DNA of 64,000 nt from Boswellia sacra (taxonomy: Eukaryota; Streptophyta; Magnoliopsida; Sapindales; Burseraceae). The stretch's first letter is position 1, and every line of letters starts with the position of its first letter. The translations under genes and the position numbers were made by a program. The notes below the pieces were generated by a model, which worked only from the letters and a program-made list of their open reading frames with translations, made no database searches and was not told the origin of the DNA. The DNA is taken from positions 434,001 through 498,000 of the forward strand of contig SNVD02011043.1 in assembly GCA_013180625.2 (NCBI GenBank). Direction: 5' to 3'. Shown here one piece after another: positions 48,417 to 60,842 of the stretch.

Positions 48417-51157
48417 CTGCAAAGTGACTCCATGTTTAAATTTTTTTCATATAATTGACCAAAAAACAAATTGTGATGGTAGATAGATGACATGTCAGAT
48501 ATTAGGGGCCAAAAGCTCTCTTTGGAAGAAATTAAATAAACATTTAACTTATCTGAAGTTTATGCTGCTACGTTTAACTTTGAAACTGTTTTCATAAGAT
48601 TCAATAGACATACTACATATATACTCGCTTAAACACATTTACTTTGATGCTGAATATCAAGTTATTGACCTCTAAATAATCTTAAGTAACCAATATTTAA
48701 ACACGAGATTTTAGCCTTAAGATTAATTCTTCTGCTTACAAGCCATTGCATCTTACGTACAGATAAGTAGTATTAGAATCTTAACATATTGGAACTAATT
48801 GATAAATTAAATGTAATTAGCAAAAAAAAAAAAAATCATTGATCATGAGTTATCTTTTCTGCCCATAAGATTTTCTTTATACTCCTAAACCATTGCACCA
48901 TATAATTACATATGGGATATATTTTAGCTCAATCTTGAACTATAGCTTCAATTTAATATTAATATATTATATTTATATATTAACTGTGAGCTAATACGCG
49001 GCATCTACTATTTTCATGACATTATACAACGTGAACAATTTTCACACAGCTAAATTTGTCCAAAGGATCATAAGATGATTGAACTTTTGCTTTATAATAA
49101 AAAGTATTTGTGGGTAGGAGATTAAGTAAAGGACTATTTTATAAGCATATGTGGATTTAATTTTTTAGATTTTTCTAAAAGATTCTCCTGTAATTGAACG
49201 GAGAAAGAAAACAGAGACAATGTGAGCAGAATCAAGGTCAGGAAGCATAAATTGCCACAAACATATTTACTTAACAAATTAATGGTGATGATATAGCAAA
49301 ACCACCGCTGCAACATAAGTGAAAATAAAATGAAATAAGGCTTTCTTGAGTGAGAATACTGTAGATAGAAAAGTAGAATGAGGGCAGAAAAATAAGGCAT
49401 GCATGCAGATTAACTTATCAGAAAAAATATGTTGGACTAGCCAAAAAAAGATAGAAGCTATGAAATACGTAGTAAAATTAAGATCTAATTTTGCAGCACT
49501 TGAATTAAAAAAAATCTTTACCAATCCAGAATTAATAATTAGCCAAAAGTAAGGTGTTTTAGTTACGCAAACAATATAAACGAAAACATGATTTAATTAA
49601 TTAGCCTAAACAAAGGCATTTCAACTGCATAATTCGATACAAAATATAAAAACAAAAATCTTTATTTGAAAAGTGTTATGGAAATAGGCAGCATTAATCC
49701 CACCTTCAATATTAGACATGGCACTACACTTCCCTTTCATATTTCTTCATCAACTTTGCTTGACAAGTAGCATACACTTGTCCATCAGTTGATCACACAT
49801 TAGGCCTATATTTAAAGGCCATTGTATCGCCCGAAGGTACACTTGAGAAGTAATAATACACGCAACATAAATTTGCTTCTTCTCCCATTGTCCTTCTCCA
49901 TACTTTACAATTTTGCATTTACACCCTTTTGGGTTTATTATTTAACACAAAGCATATGGCCTCTCAATATAGAGTACTTGTGTGCCCACTGGCTCATGGT
50001 TAAAATTTTACAAATCCATACCGTCACATGTTGAATTTTTATCACATAATCTAATTTGACTTATAAATTAATTAAGTGATGGCTCCCATAAAGTAACTAC
50101 AATATGATCATATCAAAGATTAATTATTAGAACTTAGAATTGTATAGATTACACTGAAAGAGCAAAAATCATATTCAATGAGTATTATTTGGATACATGC
50201 ACACCACAAATTCATCATTCAAGAATAACTAATTAATTATGTAATCCTAGATGGGGAAGTCATAATTAACATCAATTAGTTATAAAGAGTGGAAAACGAT
50301 CTCAAATAAGAAGTAGCTAGTATAATCCTCTTAATCAATATTTATTAGCGGTCTAAAATGATATCTTGGGAACATTAATGCATAATTTACACCTCTTTAG
50401 GCGCTTACATTATCGATATCTGGATGCTTCAAATACAGTAGCTTAGGGGATAAACCAAAAGGACTGCAACAAATAGAAAAGAAAATATTTTCTTGGTTTT
50501 CAGCCTCTAAATAGATCCACTGAGACGTGAATCAATTTGAAGGCAGCAAAGTCACGATGAAATCTCACATCTTATAAAGAATAGAAAAGATGAAAACTAA
50601 AGGTGCTCTGCATATGGCTAAGCTACAATGTCATGTCCCCCAAACTTTTTATAAACGTGGACTTATTTATGACAGTGCAAAGAAGGTTGACCCGGTTCTT
50701 TTCTGAAATCTCTCCACATTCAATGATCGTAGAGCATAGCCAATACTTAACGATGGAAACAGGAACAATAGAGACAGAGAAACATTACTGTTTCACACAA
50801 ATTGATAAAAACTAGCTATAGACTCTTTTATGTTCGATTTAATTTCTCTTCGGATTCTACTTAACAAGTAATATTGATCAAATGAAGGGTCAAGGCTGTT
50901 CATTTGATGACCCATGACCCAGTTAGTCAGGGATGCAAGGTATTGCTCTCAAGAATTAACCCCAGTAATTAAACTCTTATGAACTGTTTGCAATTTTATA
51001 TTTAAACACTTCACCTATCGAGGATTGTATATAAGGTGAATATTCAGTTGTAAGGTGACCAGGCAGATGATTGTCTAGTATCTTGCATATCTAATACTCT
51101 AGATTATATAAGTAAGCGCGAAGGTAATTAAAAATCAGTAAAATATTTCATAAGTAC
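48417..51157 (-). repeat. Non-coding part of the tandem LRR unit (copy between gamma1 and alpha2)
   Basis: No exon found. Blocks here recur in the next unit: 48883-49020 matches 56810-56950; 49080-49450 matches 57060-57400; 49530-49680 matches 55490-55630; 49980-50100 matches 55670-55770; 50390-50460 matches 56020-56070; 50590-50820 matches 56240-56490; gatgacccatgaccca at 50907-50922 recurs near 56573. As gamma1 ends and alpha2 begins in phase 0, this could be a 2.7-kb intron or the space between two genes. Confidence 0.6.
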
Positions 51158-51991
51158 CTCTTTTTTATGTAATTGTTGTATAGTTGTATTGAGGTCACTC
51201 TCCCAACATCCTATGCCAAGTCTCCAGTCATCTTTATTTTGACATACCATTTCTAGCTTTGGTGTGCTTAAGGCTCCTCCACAGAAAATCCTCATCTTGG
51301 GGCAGTCTCTCACTATCAATACATACAATGATGGAAAACTGAAGGTGTAGTTCACTAAGCAGAAACTTGTGAGACTTTCTAAATCAGCAAGTGATAATTC
51401 CACCAATTTGTTGAAAACAATTGCTTCTTCTGCTGAATTATCTTCCTCATATGCGACTATCTCTGTCATCCCTTTGCATCCTTTTATACTCATTTTCTTG
51501 AGTCGCTCAAGACTTTTGGCAATTGTGGATGTTACTAAGTTCAACATTCCTCGGCAATAAAATACTTCCAAAGTTGTTAGATTTTGAAAAGATGCTGGGG
51601 GTGACACTAGATTAATCAAAATGCTACAATAGTTTACTTTTAGAGTTTCAAGATTTTGAAGAATTGAGATCATCTTGGAATCTTGTTTCCACATGCGCTT
51701 CAGATTAGAAAGGCCAAATAGGTACAAAGTTTTTATCCTTGCCAAACTCCCCACATGTTTCTGCGCATCTTCATATGAGAATAACTCTTTGTATGAACCA
51801 TTCAATAGTTTCAGATCATGTAAATTGCAAAACCTTTCAAGTAACCCCAGTGGAAAAACAATTGATTGATCATATTGAATACCAAGAATTTCAAGTTTGG
51901 TAAAGAGATCTCGTGGACCTGGAAAATGGCTATGCCATATCTTCGTAATTTCTTGACTGCTTAGTTGCAATTCCTTCAAGTTCGGGTTGAT
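51158..51991 (-). CDS. LRR exon gamma1
   Basis: 834 bp, 278 codons, phase 0 at both ends. It starts INPNLKELQLSSQEITKIWH after an acceptor ttacag and ends TTIQQLHKKE at a GTACTT donor. LRR units include LKVNYCSILINLVS, LEVFYCRGMLNLV, MSIKGCKGMTEIV and LIVRDCPKMRIFC. Open throughout. It is the counterpart of gamma2 and of the interrupted gamma0. Confidence 0.8.
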
Positions 51992-52333
51992 CTGTAAATT
52001 AACAACGACAGATCAGTCCTTAATTTAACAATAAAAAATTTATAACTAACATCGACGATCTTTTTTAAAAAAAAAATTGATTATAAACTTGTTTTTGTTA
52101 ATTTCTTACATACTTTGTGCAATTTTTGCCTTATTTTTAATTCAATTAAATTTCCAATATATTGAATTTATGTTGACTACATGTGAATAATTTAATATTA
52201 TGAAAATGATTTGGGAGCAAATATTTTTAAAATTTTTAATTGTGGCATGTATATAGAAAGTGAATGTCTAGAGTAAAATTTTGGCGTAAATAGCCTCATA
52301 CAAACATAGATAAAAAGGAAATAGATCCCACAC

Positions 52334-53002
52334 CTCTTCCACTGAAAATAAGGGACGTTGTTGAGCTAGGATATCAAGGTTGGCCTCATCATAAGTCTGT
52401 TCAAAGTTCAGAAATTCTGAAGCAAATACTTTGAATCTTTCACAATCATACACTACCAACATTTCTAACATCGGCCACTCTGAGGTGTGTACTCCTGGAT
52501 AGAAATTAGTGAGTGTATATAGGTTCCTGAGTAGTAGAGATGCAACCTTTGGAAAGACAAACTTAACGGTACATGGTTCTCCTCCTCCTTCCTTGCCCAC
52601 GATCTCCTCCAACTTTCCACAATCATTTATCTCAAGGTGTTCCAACTGCAAAAGACACCTGGCAATGGAGGGTGGAAAGATATGTTTCAAACTCTGACAT
52701 TTATGAAAAGTCATTCTCTTTAGGTGAAATTCAGATATTGAATGTGTTTCTTCAAAATTTGACCCTTGGTGTCCAAATATCTCTTCAAGTAAACTGCATT
52801 CTTTAACGGTTAAAAACTCTAGCCTTGAGAAGCTTCCAAACATATTAGATGGGAAAAGAGTAAGCAACTTATCACAGTTGTCAACTTCAATCAATTTGAG
52901 TTTTCGGAAGGAATCATGAATAAGGTTGTTGTTGTTGTGCCACATCATCTTCAACTCATCCAAGTGAGAAATCACCATTTCCTCTAGGTTAGGGAATGCA
53001 AT
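52334..53002 (-). CDS. LRR exon beta1
   Basis: 669 bp, 223 codons, phase 0 at both ends, starting IAFPNLEEMVISHLDELKMMW and ending RPLFSVEE at a GTGTGG donor. LRR units: IEVDNCDKLLTLFPSNM, LTVKECSLLEEIFG, LEINDCGKLEEIV, LVVYDCERFKVFA. Open throughout. Confidence 0.8.
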
Positions 53003-53520
53003 CTGTTAGGGTAGAGGCAGGTTTAACGGGGTCAAATGAGTTTTGATTCGAAACATAAGAAAATAAATTTTACTGGAAAATTAATAAGAAATAATTCAAT
53101 AAGTAGTTGAGTTGTCTCTATAATAAATAATGACCATGGAAATCTAACTATATATGTAGTTCTAATATAATTTTAAATTAAGAACATATATTAAAAAGTA
53201 AAATATTAGTAAATTGGAAGTTTAAATTCTGTTCTCTTATCATGATGCAAAGTAAAACTATCTACCTCAACAATTTAACATGTACTTTATAATATTTCGG
53301 TGTTACATATAGAAAAGAAATAAGTTCAAAAACAAGAAGAAGAGGAGGTTAACATTATATTATAGCTTCTGACCACATAATAAATGAAAGAAATAAATAT
53401 ATATAACTTAAAAATTTAAAAGATTTAAACCCAAAAGTCTTCATCTTTATTTCAATCAAGAGGATAATCAATTCAAGCTCAGATATATGTAAAAAGCCTA
53501 AAGATAGTAATTTTAAATAA

Positions 53521-53567
<47 letters not shown>

Positions 53568-53919
53568 GATTTTGTGAGTATAAAAATTAAAAGAGAGGAA
53601 CAGGATAGTGAGTTATGATACTTCTTACAATTTAGGTAAAGGAGAAAAATAAAAGAAGAATATGAAATAGAAATTGATAGTTAGAAGGGTTTCAATTTAT
53701 AATTAATTTAATTACTTTATGTCATATCTTATTTTTTAAATATTGAGCCATAATCTTTAAAATGAACACATATAAAGGAAATTCCCCTTGCAACCTATGA
53801 TATTCATGCCATATTTTATCCTTTTTGTGTTATTTGAAAATTTTATGCCGAAAACCCAAGAAAGAAAAAGAAAATGGGTACAGGAAAAATGAGAGTAAAT
53901 AAATTATTCCTCTATGTAC
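53003..53919. other. Intron between alpha1 and beta1, with an AT microsatellite
   Basis: 917 bp between two phase-0 exons, much longer than the matching intron of cassette 2 (47823-47954, 132 bp). It contains an (AT)n run at 53529-53564 and is otherwise AT-rich without coding potential, so it probably carries an insertion of unknown type. Confidence 0.6.
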
Positions 53920-54381
53920 CCTATCATTAAAGAAAGGTTGAATCTCCGCCGAGCTCCTTTTTCCCTCTTCTTCACCTGCTGTCGAGCATGTGCACATGTT
54001 TTTCATGAAAATTGCCTTAAGTGCAGGACATTGCTTTAACTCCAATCGTTTCAAAGATGGAAATTCAACAGAATTTTCAAAGCAAAGTCTTGTGAGGTTT
54101 TGAAGATCTTCAATTTTTAGTAAGTTTAGCTGTGGGAACACTATGTGCTTTTCTCCTTCTCTTGAATCTTCCATAGCTATTATTTCACTAAGATTTGGAC
54201 ATTTGCGTATCTCAAGGTGTTGGAGCTGTAAAAAGCTTTTGACTATAGAAGATGAAAATAGATATTCGAGATCACCACGGCCCTGTACCATTAAGCGTTT
54301 CAAATTTTGCAAGCGAGAAGACATTGCTAGACATTTAGTCAGATAGGTTTTTCCAAAATCAATTGCAGACACTTCCAAAAC
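53920..54381 (-). CDS. LRR exon alpha1
   Basis: 462 bp, 154 codons, phase 0 at both ends. It starts VLEVSAIDFGKTYLTKCLAM after a tttgcag acceptor and ends IQPFFNDR at a GTACAT donor. LRR units: LMVQGRGDLEYLFSSSI (the usual LRR Cys is Arg here), LEIRKCPNLSEIIAM, LKIEDLQNLTRLC, LELKQCPALKAIF. Open throughout. Confidence 0.8.
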
Positions 54382-57300
54382 CTGCAAACAAACTCATTGT
54401 TTCACATATATTTCTCATAGCAAATAAATGGCATGCCATAAAGACGTAAGAAATACAAGAAAAAGAAAAAAAAAGATAATACATACATACATTTTAGTTC
54501 TCCATTTACGAAGTAATCAGAGTGCTACACTCAACTTTGAAACCACATAGGAGCACACCATAACAATAATGTAAAAAGTCGATGTTCGTTTATGATATTT
54601 TATGAAGTAATGTGTGAAATATTATGAGATAATATATGACTTCTATTGCTTTGAAGAGATATTAGCCTCAACATTTCATTGATAAATTCAAAGCTTAAGT
54701 ACATAAAGTTATATATGCAGTCAGTCTATGGCCGCATTTAGCCAAAGGTTGATGAGATTGATGATTAAATTTTCGCTTAATATTGCTAATATGTATTGTT
54801 GGGCAGGAGATCCATTCAAAGATGATTTTACATTTAACATCCTGTATCCACAGGGGTTTAGTTGTTGATATTTTCAAAGTTTCGATTGTAACCAAATGGA
54901 AACATAAGACAGAGACAACATAAATATGCACAGTTGGGAAGCACAAAGCTAAGCCAGAAATGTATTTAACTAAGAAAATAATGATGTTGAGAACGAACCA
55001 AGATTGCAACTTAAGTGATTTGAAATCAAACAAAACAAGGGTTTCTCGACTTAGAGTGTAATTGCAAAATGTAGATGGAGGGCAAAACAATATCGCATTA
55101 TTTATGTAGATCTTCTATGGAAAATCTATTAGACTTGCCGGAAAGATTGAAGGTCTTTAGGATGTTTTCTTGTGAAATATGTACTAAAACAGGCTAGCTA
55201 TATATAATGCCTAATTTTGCAGCACCTTGCACACATTGGAGTACCAATTAAAACTACTATCTCTTTTAAGGGTGAAATATTCCAACTCTGGCCATTGTTA
55301 TCAACAATCAAATCAATAAAAAAGGTTGATCCCCAATGATTTCAAGATATAAAAACAAAAGGATTAATTTTGTCTTGAATCTCAATAAATGTATTTGAAT
55401 TCAGAACGTAAGCTGTCACCACTCATATATAATATTAATTAATCATGTAATTGGACTAAGAATTAAATCTTTATCGATCCATAATTTCAGTAGCCCAAGG
55501 CAAGGCATTTTTAATAGACAAGCAATATAAACGAAAACATCATTTAATTAATTAGCTCAAAGCAAGGGATTTTAAGTTTTAACTACCCAAACGATATGTA
55601 CAACAAAAATCTTTATTTGAATTACTTAGTGCAAAGCACGTTGTCTCACAATAGTTTTGTGCCCAATGGCTGATGGTTAAAAATTTGCAAATCCATTCCC
55701 ACAAATGTGTTGACATTTACTACATAATATAATTTGACCTCTAAATTAATGGTAATGACTTCCATAAATTAACCACAATGAGTACAAACTCATCGTTTAA
55801 GAATAACTAATTAATGATTGAATCCTAGTTGGGAAAGTCTATAATTAAATATTAATTAGTTATGGATAGTGGAAAATGATCTTTTAAGAAAAAGAGAGAA
55901 GTAGCTTGTGTAATAAAAGTTCAGGAACCACTAAAAGTTAACTCACTCCTCTCATTCATAGAACATATTACAATATGATATGATCACACACAAATGCCCA
56001 ATTCACATCTATTTAGGCATTCAAATTATCAAAATCTGGATGTCTTCAAATACGCTAGCTTAGGGGCACCATATATGGGGTTTTAAAGACAGAGGACTGC
56101 AACAAATAGACAAGGAAAGATTTTCTTGGTTTTCATCATTCAAAATCTAATCAGATGAAGGTGAGTTGTATCAATCTGGAGACTGCAGAGTCACAATGAA
56201 AGAAAGATGAAGAAGAACATAAAAGATGAAAACTAAAAGGTCCTCTGCATATGACTTGGTCAACATAAGCTACAATCATATAGTCATATAAAGAACATAA
56301 GCTACATTGTCCCCAAAACTTTATATAGACGTGGCATTATTTTATGATGGGGCAAAGGAGGCGGACTAGGGCCTTTTCTGAACTCTCTCCACATTCTATA
56401 ATCATAGAGCACAGACAATTAAAGGTGGCAACAGGAAGCATAGAGATAGAGAGACAATATTAACTTTTCACATAAGTTGATAAAAAGTAGCTAGACTCCT
56501 TTATTTAATTTAATTTCTTGTCAGATTCTACTTAATTAATATAGATCAAAAGGAAGGGTCAAGGCTGTTCCTTTGATGACCCATGACCCAGCGAAATAAG
56601 GTGAACATTGAGTTTTGATGCTTTCTTTACCACCTCAAAGAGAAATCAAAGGATAAAATTTGAAGTTGCCAGGCAGATGATTTTCTAGTATCTTGCCTAC
56701 ATATTACTCTAGATTTTATTGTTCAAATTATTTTAGAAAGTGCCAAGGTAATTAAAAACCAGTAAAAGAATTCATACGTGCCTCTTTTTCAGGTAATTGT
56801 TGTGTGGTTATACACCTAAGCCATTACAACATATGATTACTTATGGGATATGTTTTAACTCAATCTTAAACTATAGTTTCAGTTTATATTAATATATTGT
56901 ATTTAGCATATGAGCTAATACCTGACATCAATCTACTATATACTTTCAGAACTTTATACAACCTCAACAATTTTCGCAGCTAAATTTGAAGTGTAGTACA
57001 TTAAGCTACATATTCAGTGTTGATAGCTAAATTTAATAGTTTGATGATTTAATTTGTCCAAGGGATGATAAGATGATTAAACTTTTGAAAAATAATAATA
57101 AGTATTTTTTTTTTAAAGAGATTAATTAAATGACGATTTTATAATTAAGTTCGGTTGAATTGTTTAGATTTTCGAAGATTGTCCTGTAACCAGACGGAGA
57201 AAGAAAACAGAGGCAACGTAAGCGGAATCATGGACAACATATATACTTGGACCAAATAACGGAGATGATAGGAAGACTTTTTTAAGTAAGACTGCAAATA

Positions 57301-58913
57301 GAAAAGTAGATTGAGGGCAGAACAATATGGCATGCATGCAGATTTATTGTAGAAAATATGTTAGACTAGAAGAAATGGTGTAAGCTGTGAAATTTATACG
57401 TAGTAAAACATTCTATTCTGTTTCAAGTCTAACTTTGCAGCAGCAGTTGGACTCAATCAGAATGAGTATAAAGAATTGTGTGCTTTATGTAAGACTTCAC
57501 TACTCTATATCTCATTTTAGGGTGAAATATATGCTCGAACTCTGGCCTTTATTATCAGCAATCAAATCAATAAAAAAGCCAATCAAGGCAGCCCAACGAA
57601 TTCAAGATGTAATCAAAAGGGTTAATTTTCTTGGTTTTCATCATTCAACCTCTAATAATAGGATGAAGGATAGATGATGAAGAACAAAAAAAAAAAAAAA
57701 ATGAAAACGAAAGGTCCTCTGCAGATGACTTGGTCAACAGGGGAACATAATAAGCTGCAATGTCATGTCCCACAAACTTCATATAAAAAAGGCCTTATTT
57801 GCGATGGTGCAAAGAAGGCTGAGACCAGAATCTTTCTCAAGTCTCTCAACATTCTTTAACCATAGAGAATGATTTTTACATTTAATTTCCTCAATCTGCA
57901 GGGTTTAATCGTTGAGAGTTTCAAGGTTTTTCTTGTAACCAAATGGAACAAGAAAACAGAGACGACATAAACAGGCACAATCGGGAAGCATAAAGTTTCA
58001 CAGATAATTTGAATGAAAAAATAATGTTGATGATAACGAACAAAAATTGCAACTCAAGTGTTCTGAAATCAAATGATAGAAGGGTTTCTTGACTTGAGAC
58101 TGTAATTGTAAAATGTAGATGGAGGGGAATGCATTTATGTAGAGTTTTATGAAAAAGTTGTTGGACTAGCAAGAAAGATATGGAAGCTGCATAGGATTTT
58201 TTTTTTCCCCTTTTTTAGTTAAATATGTAGTAAAACAGGCTAGCTATTAAGTCTATTTAGCCACCTTAATTGGACCCGTTACTTGGAAGTTGGAGAAAAA
58301 TGTGAGAAAAAAATACCAACGAATGAGGCAAAATGCTGCATCTACTGTCTCTTTTTCCAGTGAAATATTGGAATCTAAGCCATTATTTTAACAATTAAAT
58401 CTGTCAATAAGCCGATTAAAAGTGCCAATGAACTCAAAATAAAATGAAAAGGATTTATTTTGTCTTTAATCACAATAACGATATTTGAATTCGAAAGCAA
58501 GCTGTCACCATTCATCCAATATTAAACACATGTTTTTGGATTAAAATTTTTTGTTAATCTGGAATTACATAGATTCAATACAAAGGTAAATTTTTTAATA
58601 TCATATCATTAACCCGCTTTGTTGTTACGGTTAGTTAAATAGATTCAGCAGACTCAGCAAGGCAGTTAGCGCTTGGTCTAACAAACCATATAGATACACT
58701 ATCAGTGATGCATGTTGTAGTTAGCTACATAATTCTCTAGATTTCTCTTTCTATTTAGTTTTTAACCATCAAGGGTTGAGGTTCTAGTTAGTTACAAAAG
58801 TCTTAATTATACTAGCTAAAACTCTTAATTATTTCTTTGGTGTAAATGAGAAGCTAATGCACCTTGTCTAGTTCAAGTGAGGGAGTCGTATATATTAGTG
58901 AAGCAAAACGTAC
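54382..58913 (-). repeat. Non-coding part of the tandem LRR unit between gamma0 and alpha1, rearranged
   Basis: No intact exon. It repeats the blocks described for 48417-51157, some more than once: the block with ttgtaaccaaatggaa and acagagac is at 54830-55080, 57180-57340 (shorter) and 57900-58150; the block with catgtcccacaaacttcatat is at 56300-56330 and 57760-57790. At 56785-56815 only the last ~30 bp of a gamma exon remain, followed at once by a block that elsewhere lies near alpha. It is about 1.8 kb longer than its counterpart. Confidence 0.6.
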
Positions 58914-60200
58914 CATTTTTTTGTGCAACTGTTGTATGGTTGTGTTGAGGTGACCTTCCCAGAATCTTTTATGCTGATCCTCCTCTAGCCATATCTCTTT
59001 TAGCTTTGATGTGCTTAAGGCTCCTTTGCAGAAAATCTCCATCTTGGGACAGTCCTCCATAACTAATTCCTCCAAAGATGGAAATTTAAGGGTGTAATTC
59101 CCTAAACAGAAGCATGTGAGACTTTCTAGACCAACATGTGATAAATACTCCAATTTGCTGAAAACAACTTCATCTTTTGGTTCATCTCCTTTGTTAGCTA
59201 TTATTTCTGTCATCATTTTGCATCCATCTACTTTCATTTTTTTAAGTTGCTCTAGGCTTTTGGAAGTTGAGGATGTTATTAAATGCATCATTCTTTTGGA
59301 AGAGCTTACTTCCAGATCTGTTAGATTTTGGAAAGAAACCAAGGATGGCACTAGACTAGTCAAATAGTCACAACTTTCTATTTTTAGTGTTTCAAGATTT
59401 GGAAGAATTGAGTTCAACTTGGAATCTTGTTTCCACATTTGCTTCAGGTTGGAAAGTCGAACCAGCCATAAGTGTCACATTCGGTCCCCCGCCCGGGCGC
59501 ATCGCAGCACCGGGACCTTACGGTTGTCCTCGGATAGACACAGTCCAGTATTGTCCGCTCTGGGCCCATCGACCCTCACGGTTTTGTCCACATCAGGGAA
59601 CAGGGCCTTATAGGACACCTTCTTTTACCCGTGTGGCGCCTCCCCCACTCGAACCCAAGACCTCAAAGGTACTTGGCGTTCGAAGTGAGTACCATTCGGG
59701 CAAGTTGCCCGAATGGTACTCATGTTGAACGCCAATGACCTTCGAGGTCTTGGGTTCGAATGGAGGAGGCGCCACAAGGGTAAAAGAGGGTGTGCTTCGA
59801 GCCCCTGTTCCCCGAGTGGATAAAGCCGTGTGGGACCTGTGGGCCCAAAGCGGATAATACTGACTGTTGTACGATCGAGGACAACCGTAAGGTCCCGGTG
59901 CTGCGGTGCGCCCGATCGGGGGACCGGATGTGACAATAAGTTTCTTATCCTTGCTAAACTCACAGCATGTTTCTCTGCCTCTTCAAATGAGAATAACTCC
60001 CTGTATGAGCTATTAAACAGCGTGAGTGTTTCGAGATTAGGAAATATAGCAAGCAAACCAAGTGGAAAAGCAGCTGCTTCACTTCCTCCAATAAGAAGAG
60101 TTGCAAGTTTACTAAAGAGTTGTCTGCTTGGAGACCGGCTATCACAAATCATCATGATGTCCTTCATACTTATTTGCAACATCTCCAATCTAGGGAAGAT
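58914..60200 (-). pseudogene. LRR exon gamma0, split by a palindromic insertion
   Basis: The exon starts IFPRLEMLQISMKDIMMICD after a ctgcag acceptor at 60200 and ends TTIQQLHKKM at a GTACGT donor. Its reading frame is intact from 60200 to about 59941 (ending EAEKHAVSLARIRN) and from 59472 to 58914 (RLSNLKQMWKQDSK onward, with LKIESCDYLTSLVP, MKVDGCKMMTEII, LVMEDCPKMEIFC). In between lies a 463-bp insertion with an ATAAG duplication. Without insertion and one duplication copy the exon is 819 bp, 273 codons, phase 0, comparable to gamma1 (278) and gamma2. As it stands the exon is disrupted. Confidence 0.8.
59473..59935. mobile_element. 463-bp GC-rich palindromic (foldback) insertion
   Basis: Starts TGTCACATTCGG and ends CCGGATGTGACA. 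Two arms of 231 bp are reverse complements of each other by eye over most of their length, around a single central base at 59704. Flanks are ATAAG at 59468-59472 and 59936-59940. The right arm holds ggttcgaatgg (59753-59763), like a tRNA B box, and the left arm holds the complement. TG...CA ends with a 5-bp duplication fit an LTR or TRIM-type solo element; the palindrome fits a foldback element. No open frame of interest. Confidence 0.85.
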
Positions 60201-60323
60201 CTGCAGACAAATCATACATTTATTACGGCAATAACATGCTTAGTTTATTAATTAGTTTTTGAAAATGGATTAGGTAGAGAGGAATAGTGTAAGTGGTTGT
60301 CGGCTTTGGCTTTGCTGTTCACC

Positions 60324-60325
<2 letters not shown>

Positions 60326-60355
<30 letters not shown>
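60326..60355. repeat. (GA)n microsatellite
   Basis: About 15 GA units in the sequence upstream of the gamma0 exon. No function is visible. Confidence 0.9.
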
Positions 60356-60357
<2 letters not shown>

Positions 60358-60842
60358 GAGTGAAGAGGATTGGAGTGGTTGGTTCGCCTACAGTCAATTC
60401 TAATCAAAGTCTGGTATTTGACCAATGGGGACTAGCCACGTTTGCCATCTCTTATTGCTTCAAGGCTTCACTTTTGAATTTGTGATTTGTTATTCGGAAA
60501 TGATAGCCTCTCTTTTTGTTTGTTGTAATCTCAAAACTCCTTAACTGTTTTATTAAGTATTAAAATGAACGCAATTATTATTACCGCAAGATATTTAACT
60601 ATTAAAATAAAAGATAAAAACACTTAATTATATTTTCAATAATTTAGAATTTATAAGAGTGTATTTGTTTTTGTATTTTGAGTGTTTGGTTTTAAAAAAT
60701 TAATAATAATATGTAGGTGGTTTTAATTTTTTATTTTGAAAATGATATGTATTTTAATTTAAATACACGAGTAAATATACATTTTCATAAAATAGCATTC
60801 TAAAAATGAAAAGAAACAAACTTTAAGTAACTTTCATAATTC
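60356..60842. other. AT-rich spacer between the LRR array and the retroelement remnant
   Basis: No coding sequence seen. The N-terminal coiled coil and NB-ARC exons expected upstream of LRR exons are not here, nor elsewhere in the window on this side. Confidence 0.55.

Noticed and set aside
49134..49524. Hydrophobic Leu/Phe-rich minus-strand open frames between LRR cassettes
   Set aside because: They lie in duplicated non-coding sequence whose other copies do not keep the frame.
59387..59728. Plus-strand open frames across the palindrome
   Set aside because: They span the border of the insertion and the antisense of an LRR exon; composition reflects the GC-rich arm.
59700..59765. tRNA gene in the palindrome
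   Set aside because: There is a B-box-like ggttcgaat, but no complete cloverleaf could be drawn, so only tRNA similarity is stated.
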